This document shows, one piece after another, positions 1-5,008 of a DNA stretch of 5,868 bases. The stretch comes from Betaproteobacteria bacterium. Lineage in GTDB: Bacteria > Pseudomonadota > Gammaproteobacteria > Burkholderiales > SG8-41. A program made the position numbers and the translations under genes. The DNA is taken from positions 1-5,868 of the forward strand of contig JAQGNC010000107.1 of assembly GCA_028292065.1 (NCBI GenBank). Reading direction: 5' to 3'. Each line of letters starts with the position of its first letter. Position 1 is the stretch's first letter. The notes under the pieces are model-generated. The model was given only the letters and a program-made list of their open reading frames with translations, was not told where the DNA came from and did not search any database.

Positions 1-174
1 GTGGGGGTCGCGATCGAAGACCTGATCCGCGCGACGGTGGTCGCGCGCGAAGGCGATTCGATCCGCGTGCGCATCGACGACGCCGGCAGGTTCGAGCACG
101 TCCTCGCGGGCCGCGTCGTGCGCAAAGGCGAAGTGTTCAGCGATTCGCTGCGCTCGTGGTTTCCCTGCACCTGA
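1..174 (+). CDS. 3' end of an unrecognised gene
   Basis: Frame 1 is open from the first base to a TGA at 172-174 and gives 57 residues ending ...SLRSWFPCT. The first codon is GTG, but the window starts there, so I cannot tell whether it is a start codon or an internal valine; a longer gene cut by the window edge is more likely. The peptide alternates hydrophobic and charged residues (VVAREGDSIRVRIDD, then HVLAGRVVRKGEVF), which suggests a run of beta strands, as in a small beta-barrel or a C-terminal beta domain. Codon use matches the neighbouring genes. I do not recognise the family and give no function. The gene is convergent with the transaldolase gene, with 99 bp between their stop codons. 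Confidence 0.55.
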   Translation: MGVAIEDLIRATVVAREGDSIRVRIDDAGRFEHVLAGRVVRKGEVFSDSLRSWFPCT

Positions 175-187
175 CGACACTGCGTCG

Positions 188-265
188 GTAGCGCAGGCGC
201 CTCGCCTGCGTCGCTCCTCACGCCTCACGCCTCACACCTCACGCCCGACCTGGCGCCTGCGCTAC
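188..265. repeat. Palindromic element with 14-bp terminal inverted repeats
   Basis: GTAGCGCAGGCGCC at 188-201 is repeated as its exact reverse complement at 252-265, only 8 bases before the tal stop codon. The left arm also takes part in a tight local hairpin: CGCAGGCG (192-199), loop CCT, CGCCTGCG (203-210). The CTCACGC heptamer array lies between the arms. No T-tract follows either hairpin, so this is not a standard intrinsic terminator. I see no target-site duplication. A REP-like intergenic palindrome is the best reading, and it could help end transcription or stabilise the 3' ends of both convergent genes. Confidence 0.6.
217..244 (+). repeat. CTCACGC heptamer tandem array (4 copies)
   Basis: Four consecutive 7-base units occupy the region: CTCACGC, CTCACGC, CTCACAC, CTCACGC. 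They lie in the gap between two convergent genes. The same unit in reverse complement (GCGTGAG) forms an array at 5512-5533 near the other end of the window, so this is a recurrent intergenic repeat of this genome and not a local accident. Arrays of this kind usually vary in copy number by strand slippage. Confidence 0.8.
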
Positions 266-273
266 ACAACGGG

Positions 274-1365
274 TCAGCGCTTGTCGACGAGCGTGAGCAA
301 GTCGCTGAACGAGTCCTGGAAGAGTTTTACGCCCTGCGCCTGGAGCTCGTCGCCGACTTCTCCCATCAGGATGCCGTGGCGCGCGAGGTCGGCGAACACC
401 TGCCGCGCGTCGTCGAGGCCGGTCTCGAGCGTAGGTGCTGCGTGTCCGTGGTCCCTGAACGCCTGCAGCGTGGCGTCGGGCAGGGTGTTGATCGTTTCGC
501 GGCCGATCAGCGACTCGACGTACATGACGTCGCTGTAAGCGGGGTTCTTGGTGCCGGTGCTCGCCCACAGCAGGTACTGCCTGCGCACCCCTTTGGCCGC
601 GAGCGGCGCGAACAGCGGGCCGCCGAAGACCTGCTTGTATTCTTCGTAGGCGAGCTTCGCGAGCGCGATGGCGGCGCGGCCTTGCAAGCTCCGCGCGTCG
701 CCGCCGAGCGCATCGAGGCGCTGGTCGACGAGGGTGTCGACGCGGCTCAGGAATAGGCTCGCCACCGATTTCACCGGACGCGGATCGGCGCCGCTGCGTG
801 CGACCCACTGCTCCATGCCGCGCATGTACGCGGCCGACACGTCGCGCACGTGGTCGAGCGAGAACATCAGAGTCACGTTCACCGAGCAGCCCTGGCCGAT
901 GAGCTGCTCGATCGCCAGCAGACCCGGTTTGGTCGCAGGGACTTTGATGAGCAGGTTGGGGCGGTTCACTTCGGCTTTGAGGCGCAGCCCGGCGGCGACC
1001 GTCGCTTCGGCGTCGTACGCCAGCGCCGGCGACACCTCGAGACTCACGTAGCCGTCTTCACCGTCGGTGCGCACGTACAGCGGATGAAACAGGTCGCACG
1101 CGTCCCGTATGTCGCGGATCGCGAGCGTCTCGTAACGGCGCTCCGCCGTGAGACGCGCGTCCGACTCGAGCGCGGCGAGCTCGTCGCGGTAGTGCGGGCT
1201 TTCGCTGATCGCCTTGAAGAATATGGTCGGGTTCGACGTGACGCCGGCCAGCCCATCCTCCGTGATCAGGCGGGCGAGCACGCCTTCCTTCAACAGGGTG
1301 CGGGAAAGGTTGTCGAGCCAGATGCGCTGGTCGAGCGTGTGCAGCGAGAGCAGGGGGTTTTCCAT
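274..1365 (-). CDS. tal: Transaldolase
   Basis: Transaldolase of the non-oxidative pentose phosphate pathway (cytoplasmic). It moves a dihydroxyacetone unit between sedoheptulose 7-phosphate and glyceraldehyde 3-phosphate, giving erythrose 4-phosphate and fructose 6-phosphate. The product is 363 residues, the size of the longer Tal subfamily (about 360-380) found in actinobacteria and many beta-proteobacteria. The signature GVTSNPTIF is at residues 41-49. The active-site stretch LLIKVPAT contains the Schiff-base lysine K141. Further conserved blocks are NVTLMFS (163-169), SLFLSRVDTLVD (203-214) and LLWASTGTKNP (265-275). I chose the ATG at 1365 because the protein then starts with MENPLLSLHTLDQRIWLDN, the usual family start; the frame stays open upstream to 1593, but that stretch is arginine-rich and not transaldolase-like. 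The upstream Shine-Dalgarno match is weak (GAAGA). No pgi, gnd or zwf gene is adjacent in the window. Confidence 0.95.
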   Translation of the reverse strand: MENPLLSLHTLDQRIWLDNLSRTLLKEGVLARLITEDGLAGVTSNPTIFFKAISESPHYRDELAALESDARLTAERRYETLAIRDIRDACDLFHPLYVRTDGEDGYVSLEVSPALAYDAEATVAAGLRLKAEVNRPNLLIKVPATKPGLLAIEQLIGQGCSVNVTLMFSLDHVRDVSAAYMRGMEQWVARSGADPRPVKSVASLFLSRVDTLVDQRLDALGGDARSLQGRAAIALAKLAYEEYKQVFGGPLFAPLAAKGVRRQYLLWASTGTKNPAYSDVMYVESLIGRETINTLPDATLQAFRDHGHAAPTLETGLDDARQVFADLARHGILMGEVGDELQAQGVKLFQDSFSDLLTLVDKR

Positions 1366-1532
1366 GAATGACGTCTTCGGTTTGTCGGTCGTTGAAAGTC
1401 GGGGTTTAATGCAGCGGGCATGCCGGCGATTGTCGCCCGCGATTCGCCGCGCCGTCCGCGTTCTTGCACGCCGGTGCTGCGGTGCGGGCACGCTCGATGC
1501 TAATCCCAATCGCAAACAGGCAACAACACTCA

Positions 1533-1538
1533 AGGAGG
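1533..1538 (+). promoter_or_regulatory. Ribosome binding site of the DUF883 gene
   Basis: A perfect AGGAGG sits 5 bases before the ATG at 1544. It fixes the start, although the same frame is open far upstream (to 1214), antisense to tal. Confidence 0.85.
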
Positions 1539-1543
1539 CACCT

Positions 1544-1831
1544 ATGCAAGGCGAAGCGAACGACACCCAATCCGGCGGCAACGCAATCGGCAACCCCGGC
1601 GGCTCGATTCAGGACGCGATGGAGGCTTCGCGCAGTCGCCTCGCCGCGGTTCGCGACAGCGTCCAGCAGCGCTCGACCGAGGTGCTCCAGGGCGCCGAAG
1701 GCTACATCCAGGAGCGGCCTTTCCAGGCGATCATCTATGCCGCGAGCGTCGGGGCGGTGATCGGCCTCGTCGCAGGCCTGATGCTCGGCGGCGAGCGCAG
1801 CGAAAGCTCGTGGTACCGCAGGTTCCTTTAA
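1544..1831 (+). CDS. DUF883 / ElaB-YqjD family membrane-anchored protein
   Basis: A 95-residue protein with the layout of the ElaB/YqjD/DUF883 family: a polar, flexible N-terminus (1-22), a predicted amphipathic helix with charged and Ala residues (about 23-55, including RSRLAAVRDSVQQRSTEVLQ), the conserved ERPFQAI turn (57-63), and one C-terminal transmembrane segment with small-residue spacing (about 62-82, AASVGAVIGLVAGLMLGG). The tail is short (SSWYRRFL). E. coli members sit in the inner membrane, rise in stationary phase and bind ribosomes through the N-terminal part; whether this one does so is inference from the family. It is divergent from tal (178 bp apart), stands alone, and is followed by a strong terminator, so it is probably monocistronic. 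I see no convincing sigma-70 promoter in the gap. The alanine/glycine-rich C-terminus and the perfect Shine-Dalgarno site make this a secure gene call. Confidence 0.9.
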   Translation: MQGEANDTQSGGNAIGNPGGSIQDAMEASRSRLAAVRDSVQQRSTEVLQGAEGYIQERPFQAIIYAASVGAVIGLVAGLMLGGERSESSWYRRFL

Positions 1832-1865
1832 GCGCCCGCGCCCGCTCACGACAGTAAGGACACAG

Positions 1866-1897
1866 GCCCCGCGCCCTCCGGCGCGGGGCTTTGTTTT
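1866..1897 (+). terminator. Rho-independent terminator after the DUF883 gene
   Basis: A perfect 10-bp GC stem, GCCCCGCGCC (1866-1875) with GGCGCGGGGC (1880-1889), closes a CTCC loop and is followed directly by TTTGTTTT (1890-1897). It lies 35 bases after the stop codon of the DUF883 gene. There is no A-tract on the left side, so it should work only for + strand transcripts and not for galE coming from the other side. Confidence 0.93.
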
Positions 1898-1944
1898 GTC
1901 AGCAGGAGGTCGAATGCGAACGGAGCCTCGCGCACGCGTCGCGG

Positions 1945-2937
1945 CTACTTCGCCGGCGCGGTCTCCGCCATCGTCTTCAGCTGCCACGCCCAATTGTGGG
2001 CGACGATGTCGTCGATGTTCACGTAACGCGCTTTCCACCCGAACACGCTGTTGGCGAGCGACGGGTCGGCGATGAGCTCGGAAGGGTCGCCGGCCCTGCG
2101 GCCTTCGGTGATCACTTCGAAGTCGCGGCCGGTCACACGCTTCACCGAGTCGATGACCTGCTGGACGCTGAAGCCGCGCCCGACGCCGAGGTTGAACGCT
2201 CGCGTCTGCCCGCCTTTGACGAGGTAATCGATCGCGGCGAGATGCGCTTCGCACAGATCCACGACGTGGATGTAGTCGCGCACCGCGGTGCCGTCGGGCG
2301 TGGGGTAGTCGCGCCCGAAGACCTTGACGTTCGGATTGACGCCCGCGGCCGCGCGCAGCACGAGAGGGATCAGGTGGGTGAGCGGGTTGTGGCGCGGCCC
2401 GAGCTCGCCGTCGGGATCGGCGCCCGCCGCGTTGAAGTAGCGCAGCGGCACCGACTGCAGCCCGTAGGCGCTCGCGTAATCGGGAAGCGCGTCCTCGACC
2501 ATTCGCTTCGACAGGCCGTACGGGTTGATCGGCTCGCGCGGATGCTTTTCATCGACCGGAACGTAGCGCGGCTCGCCGTACACTGCCGCGGTCGACGAGA
2601 AGATGAAGCGCCGCACCGAGTGCTTCGCCATCGCGTCGAGCAGGTTGATCGCGTTGGAAAAATTGTTGCGGAAGTATTTTCCCGGCTGCGCGACCGACTC
2701 CTCGACGCGGATGAACGCGGCGAAGTGCATGACCGCGTCGAACTTCGCGCCGCCGAGCACGCGGTCGATCGCCGCGGGGTCGCCGAGATCGCCGCATTCG
2801 AAGGTGCCGCCGAGGACCGCCGAGCGATGCCCGGTCGAGAGGTTGTCGAAAACTGTGACGTCGTGGCCGCGCGCGAGCAGCAGCTTGACCATGTGCGACC
2901 CGATGTAACCGGCGCCGCCGCAAACGAGTATGTGCAT
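1945..2937 (-). CDS. galE: UDP-glucose 4-epimerase
   Basis: GalE interconverts UDP-glucose and UDP-galactose with tightly bound NAD, feeding the Leloir pathway and the making of surface polysaccharides (cytoplasmic). It is an extended short-chain dehydrogenase of 330 residues, normal for the family. Visible features are the N-terminal Rossmann motif GGAGYIGSH (7-15), DNLSTGH (31-37), HFAAFIRVEES (71-81), the catalytic YxxxK as Y140 and K144 in NPYGLSK, the RYFNAAGADPDG block (166-177) and AVRDYIHVVDL (218-228). Position 116 is threonine (FSSTAAVYG) where E. coli has Ser124; Thr is a common and functional replacement. I chose the ATG at 2937 because it puts the strand just before GGAGYIG at residue 2, and GGGAAG lies 3 bases upstream (2941-2946). 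An upstream ATG in frame would add MRIGFCTHGKR, which is not family-like. The neighbours are not sugar genes. Confidence 0.96.
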   Translation of the reverse strand: MHILVCGGAGYIGSHMVKLLLARGHDVTVFDNLSTGHRSAVLGGTFECGDLGDPAAIDRVLGGAKFDAVMHFAAFIRVEESVAQPGKYFRNNFSNAINLLDAMAKHSVRRFIFSSTAAVYGEPRYVPVDEKHPREPINPYGLSKRMVEDALPDYASAYGLQSVPLRYFNAAGADPDGELGPRHNPLTHLIPLVLRAAAGVNPNVKVFGRDYPTPDGTAVRDYIHVVDLCEAHLAAIDYLVKGGQTRAFNLGVGRGFSVQQVIDSVKRVTGRDFEVITEGRRAGDPSELIADPSLANSVFGWKARYVNIDDIVAHNWAWQLKTMAETAPAK

Positions 2938-2968
2938 ACGCTTCCCGTGGGTGCAAAAACCGATACGC

Positions 2969-2974
2969 ATTGTA
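2969..2974 (-). promoter_or_regulatory. Possible -10 element for galE
   Basis: On the minus strand the bases read TACAAT, five of six matches to the sigma-70 -10 consensus, in an otherwise very GC-rich gap. Transcription would begin near 2962, giving a leader of about 25 bases that includes the GGGAAG ribosome site. No good -35 is present at 17 bases upstream (GCCTGC), so activator help or chance is possible. Confidence 0.4.
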
Positions 2975-3107
2975 GCCGCACGGGCAGCGCGGCAGGCGCG
3001 GCGTTCGACCGCCGCCGGGTCCGTGCGCGTCGAAGCGCCGCGGCGGCACGCGCTTTGCTCGCAGCGCAGCGTAGCGTGACCCTTCAATCCATACACGAAG
3101 AGCAGCA

Positions 3108-4058
3108 ATGGGAACCGTCCAGCACCGATTCGAAGTCGACCAGCCCGCGTCTGCGGTGTACGACGCCGTGAGCGCGCCCGCCGACATCCTGCAGAAGATG
3201 CCGGGCGTCACCGGCGTCACGAGCCTGTCGCCGGATCTGTACCGGGTGATCTTTGGCGCGGCGGAGTCGCCGCGGCAAGTCGACTTGCAGCTGACGCGGC
3301 ATCCCGAGCTGCGGCGGGTCGAGTGGCGAACCGTCGACGGCGGGTGGACCGGGGCGGTCACGGCGGAGCCGATCGGTCCTGCCCGCAGCGCGGTGGGCGT
3401 GCACGCCGAAAGCGTTCAGCCCGACGTCGAATCGCCGCCTCCGAGCTTGATCCACGACGCGCTGCAGGCTTTCAAGCGCGTGCTTCAATCCCGCGAAATC
3501 CACGTGTCGCACGGCATGTCCGGCGCGCGTCCGACGAGCGCTCGCCACGCGAGCCCGGATGCGCGTGGATTCGCGTCCGAATGGCGCAATGTCGCGCGCT
3601 CGGCTTTCAGCCGCCCGGCCGAGTATCCATTCGCGCTGATGCGCACGGTGTCGCGCCAGGTGGATCGGCTGTGGGGCGACATCTGGCGCGGAACGCCGAT
3701 CGCAAAGCTGCCGCACATGGTGCCGGGGCTGCACTGGAACCCCGACGTCGAAGTGTGCGAGCAGGACGATCAGGTGCGGATCTGCCTCGACGTGCCCGGG
3801 GTCGATGAAACGAATCTGCAGGTGGAAGTCGACGAGGGTTATCTCACCATACGCGGTGACCGCCAGGATGAACGCGCGACCGATCCGGGCCATCGGCGCA
3901 CCGAAGTGCATTACGGCGCGTTCACGCGGCGCATCCCGCTTCCGGACGGGATCGATCCCGACAGTGCCCGCGCCGTGCTGCGTAACGGAGTCCTCGAAGT
4001 GCGCATCGCGCTCCACCGCCGCGAGCCCCGCAAAGTCCCCGTCCAGCATGCTTCGTGA
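3108..4058 (+). CDS. SRPBCC (cyclase-like) - Hsp20 small heat-shock fusion protein
   Basis: A 316-residue two-domain protein. Residues 1 to about 128 look like an SRPBCC/polyketide-cyclase domain: HRFEVDQPASAVYDAV at the start, a YRVIFG strand, ELRRVEWRTVDGGWTGAV (67-84), and a final helix DALQAFKRVLQSRE (117-130). Residues 131-170 are a low-complexity linker rich in S, A and R. Residues 171-200 (YPFALMRTVSRQVDRLWGDI) resemble the amphipathic N-terminal arm of many bacterial Hsp20 proteins. Residues 211-302 form an alpha-crystallin domain with LDVPGVDETNLQVEV, LTIRGDR, the hallmark AxxxNGVL (A289-L296), and a C-terminal VPV (310-312) that matches the IxI/V assembly motif. Ordinary Hsp20 proteins are 140-170 residues, so the length is a real fusion in one uninterrupted frame. 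The second half should be an ATP-independent holdase chaperone; the first half may bind a hydrophobic ligand or client (inference). GAAGAG lies 5 bases before the ATG. Confidence 0.88.
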   Translation: MGTVQHRFEVDQPASAVYDAVSAPADILQKMPGVTGVTSLSPDLYRVIFGAAESPRQVDLQLTRHPELRRVEWRTVDGGWTGAVTAEPIGPARSAVGVHAESVQPDVESPPPSLIHDALQAFKRVLQSREIHVSHGMSGARPTSARHASPDARGFASEWRNVARSAFSRPAEYPFALMRTVSRQVDRLWGDIWRGTPIAKLPHMVPGLHWNPDVEVCEQDDQVRICLDVPGVDETNLQVEVDEGYLTIRGDRQDERATDPGHRRTEVHYGAFTRRIPLPDGIDPDSARAVLRNGVLEVRIALHRREPRKVPVQHAS

Positions 4059-4082
4059 CGCCGGGGTTTGCAGCGCGAAGAG

Positions 4083-4220
4083 TTACAGCAGGGTTAATGC
4101 GACGGCTGCCACGGCGATCGTGAGTATGCCGCTGGGATAGTAGCCCCACTCGCGGCTGTAGGGATAAACGGGCAACGCACCAATCAGAACCAGTACCAGC
4201 ACGACCACCAGCACCGTCAT
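4083..4220 (-). CDS. DUF3309 family small membrane protein
   Basis: A 45-residue protein with two hydrophobic segments (about 2-16, VLVVVLVLVLIGALP, and 32-45, ILTIAVAAVALTLL) joined by the short motif YPYSREWGYYPSG (19-31). The order hydrophobic stretch, IGALP, aromatic PYSRxWGYxPSG, second hydrophobic stretch is the pattern of DUF3309 proteins, which are common in proteobacteria and have no known function. It should sit in the inner membrane as a hairpin. I chose the ATG at 4220 because AGGAGAG lies 4 bases upstream on the minus strand (4225-4231) and the family begins with this hydrophobic helix; an in-frame upstream ATG at 4283 would add 21 polar residues. It is convergent with the SRPBCC-Hsp20 gene (24 bp between the stops) and divergent from the entericidin gene. 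Confidence 0.85.
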   Translation of the reverse strand: MTVLVVVLVLVLIGALPVYPYSREWGYYPSGILTIAVAAVALTLL

Positions 4221-4351
4221 CGATCTCTCCTCGCGGCAGCATGAACGCGCGTATTCGCCTTTACCGCGATCTGCAATTGTCATACCAGAAGCCGCGAGCA
4301 GGAACGCCCCTTGCTAAAAGCGTGTGGGCTTTAAACCCAAAAAATCATTTC

Positions 4352-4357
4352 AAGGAG
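4352..4357 (+). promoter_or_regulatory. Ribosome binding site of the entericidin gene
   Basis: AAGGAG lies 6 bases before the ATG at 4364. It picks this start over an in-frame upstream ATG at 4241, which overlaps the leader of the divergent DUF3309 gene. Confidence 0.8.
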
Positions 4358-4363
4358 ATCTAC

Positions 4364-4495
4364 ATGTTTCGCACTCTACTGGCTGTGGCCCTGATGGCGG
4401 TTTTCGCGACCGGCTGTAATACGATGGCAGGCGCCGGCAAGGACATCGAACGCGGCGGCGAGAAGGTGCAGGGCGCCGCGGAACGCAACAAGTAA
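4364..4495 (+). CDS. Entericidin A/B family lipoprotein
   Basis: A 43-residue lipoprotein precursor. It has a signal peptide with Arg3, a hydrophobic core (LLAVALMAVF, 5-14) and the lipobox ATGC with the lipidated cysteine at C18, so the mature protein is about 26 residues. The mature part, CNTMAGAGKDIERGGEKVQGAAE, follows the entericidin pattern CNTxxGxGxDIxxGGxxxxGAA. Asn at +2 after the cysteine predicts outer-membrane delivery under the usual Lol rule. In E. coli, EcnB was described as a bacteriolytic, sigma-S-dependent lipoprotein with EcnA as its antagonist; only one such gene is here, and in most bacteria the family is simply a small stress-linked envelope lipoprotein. The upstream gap contains TTTAAA and TTGCTA hexamers, but their spacing (13 bases) is too short for a confident promoter. 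Confidence 0.92.
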   Translation: MFRTLLAVALMAVFATGCNTMAGAGKDIERGGEKVQGAAERNK

Positions 4496-4519
4496 CCGCT
4501 GTGACCGCCGCTGTGACCG
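4496..4519 (+). repeat. Perfect 12-bp tandem duplication
   Basis: CCGCTGTGACCG occurs twice in a row (4496-4507 and 4508-4519), starting on the base after the entericidin stop codon. A partial third start (CCGCTG) follows at 4527-4532. It is probably a slippage duplication. It contains no coding signal. Confidence 0.75.
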
Positions 4520-4580
4520 CATATCGCCGCTGAAAAGCGTCACGCGGTGTGCAGTGCGCGCGGCGCGGCGCCTCGCCGGC

Positions 4581-4596
4581 CGAGTCCTGGGACTCG
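4581..4596. repeat. Short inverted repeat upstream of the ferritin-tail ORF
   Basis: CGAGTCC (4581-4587) and GGACTCG (4590-4596) are perfect reverse complements with two bases between them, 67 bases before the ATG at 4663. It could be an operator half-site pair or a small hairpin (six pairs around a four-base loop). No T-tract follows. Chance is possible in sequence this rich in GC. Confidence 0.35.
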
Positions 4597-4662
4597 CTGC
4601 GGGTCGCACGCGCCGCTTTCTCTTGTCGAAGCGCCGTCGAACACTGGCGCGAAGAGGGCATC

Positions 4663-4809
4663 ATGAAGCAATCCACATCACGTTCGGGTCCACAGGGAAA
4701 CGCCTCCGCGCTGGAACCCACGACGCGGCGGATGCTGGCGTCGATACTCGCCACCGAAGAAGAGCACGCCGACGATCTCGTCGGTCTCATGCGCGGGCTG
4801 CACGAATGA
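4663..4809 (+). CDS. Short ORF equal to the C-terminal helix of a ferritin-like protein (probable remnant)
   Basis: The ORF gives 48 residues. The first 18 are polar and show no family likeness (MKQSTSRSGPQGNASALE). From residue 19, PTTRRMLASILATEEEHADDLVGLM matches, from memory, the last helix of bacterioferritin-like ferritin-domain proteins, where the ExxH within EEEH (E34, H35) supplies iron ligands. The complete domain is about 150-170 residues and needs four helices; the first three are absent, and only 167 bp separate this ORF from the entericidin gene, so they are not hidden in another frame. It therefore looks like the surviving 3' end of a deleted ferritin-like gene. Against simple decay, it has GAGGG 4 bases before its ATG, no internal stop, and its TGA overlaps the next ATG (ATGA), so it may still be translated and used to couple the downstream gene. 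A stand-alone helix cannot form a ferritin cage. Confidence 0.6.
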   Translation: MKQSTSRSGPQGNASALEPTTRRMLASILATEEEHADDLVGLMRGLHE

Positions 4810-4988
4810 GCGGGATCACGCCGGAGCCCGGCACCGACCCTTCGCCGCAGGAGCCGGGTCGCGAAGTGCCGAACCCTGTGGTGCCGCCGGACATGGAGCC
4901 GGTGGTGCCGCAGCAGGACCCGCCGATGCCGGGCCGTCCCGGGGACGGCGAGCCCCCGCCGATCATCGCATCGCGCGGCCGCGGCTGA
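4806..4988 (+). CDS. Proline-rich small protein, unknown function
   Basis: A 60-residue ORF with 18 prolines (30 percent), many Glu/Asp, and no hydrophobic segment or signal peptide. The sequence is built from PxP, PEP and PPxxEP units (TPEPGTDPSPQEP, then NPVVPPDMEPVVPQQDPP) and ends in a basic ASRGRG tail, so it should be disordered, soluble and perhaps a polyproline-II ligand. Its ATG overlaps the stop of the ferritin-tail ORF by four bases (ATGA), typical of translational coupling, and 20 bases separate it from the hemerythrin gene; the three are likely one transcript. I know small proline-rich hypothetical proteins of this style from beta-proteobacteria but no assigned function. Positions 4933-4949 hold a GC palindrome (GCCGTCCC, G, GGGACGGC). 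Being short and of low complexity it could be questioned as a gene, but the overlap and the frame support it. Confidence 0.6.
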   Translation: MSGITPEPGTDPSPQEPGREVPNPVVPPDMEPVVPQQDPPMPGRPGDGEPPPIIASRGRG

Positions 4989-4995
4989 GCGGCCG
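4976..4995 (+). other. Hairpin spanning the stop of the proline-rich ORF, before the hemerythrin start
   Basis: CGGCCGC (4976-4982) pairs with GCGGCCG (4989-4995) around a six-base loop (GGCTGA) that contains the stop codon of the upstream ORF. It ends 13 bases before the hemerythrin ATG. Ribosomes finishing the proline-rich ORF would have to open it, so it could tie hemerythrin translation to upstream translation. There is no T-tract, so it is not a terminator. Confidence 0.4.
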
Positions 4996-5008
4996 AAGAC
5001 GCTGACGC

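Noticed and set aside
1464..1504. TTGCAC and TGCTAAT as a promoter for the DUF883 gene
   Set aside because: The hexamers are about 30 bases apart, far from the 16-18 needed, and no other good pair is present.
1366..1593. N-terminal extension of transaldolase to an upstream ATG
   Set aside because: The added 76 residues are Arg/Ala-rich, overlap the leader and start of the divergent DUF883 gene, and precede the normal transaldolase N-terminus MENPLL.
2938..3108. N-terminal extension of GalE to an upstream ATG
   Set aside because: The NAD-binding strand starts at residue 2 when the ATG at 2937 is used; the extra 57 residues have no family likeness and cover a likely -10 element.
1891..3171. 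Long open frame (426 codons) on the + strand across galE
   Set aside because: It is antisense to a certain galE gene. The product is Arg/Val/His-rich with no recognisable motif, as expected for a shadow frame in high-GC DNA, and it would start inside the terminator tail of the DUF883 gene.
3084..4049. 321-codon open frame on the - strand opposite the SRPBCC-Hsp20 gene
   Set aside because: Its composition is that of a reverse-complement shadow, and the + frame carries clear alpha-crystallin motifs and a plausible ribosome site.
4325..4345. Hairpin TGGGC-TTTAAA-CCCA before the entericidin gene as a terminator
   Set aside because: The stem has a bulge and little or no loop, and it is followed by A residues instead of T on the + strand; on the - strand no T-tract follows either.
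4496..4662. Missing front part of the ferritin-like gene in another frame (frameshift)
   Set aside because: Only 167 bp are available where about 350-400 would be needed, and none of the three + frames gives ferritin-like helices.
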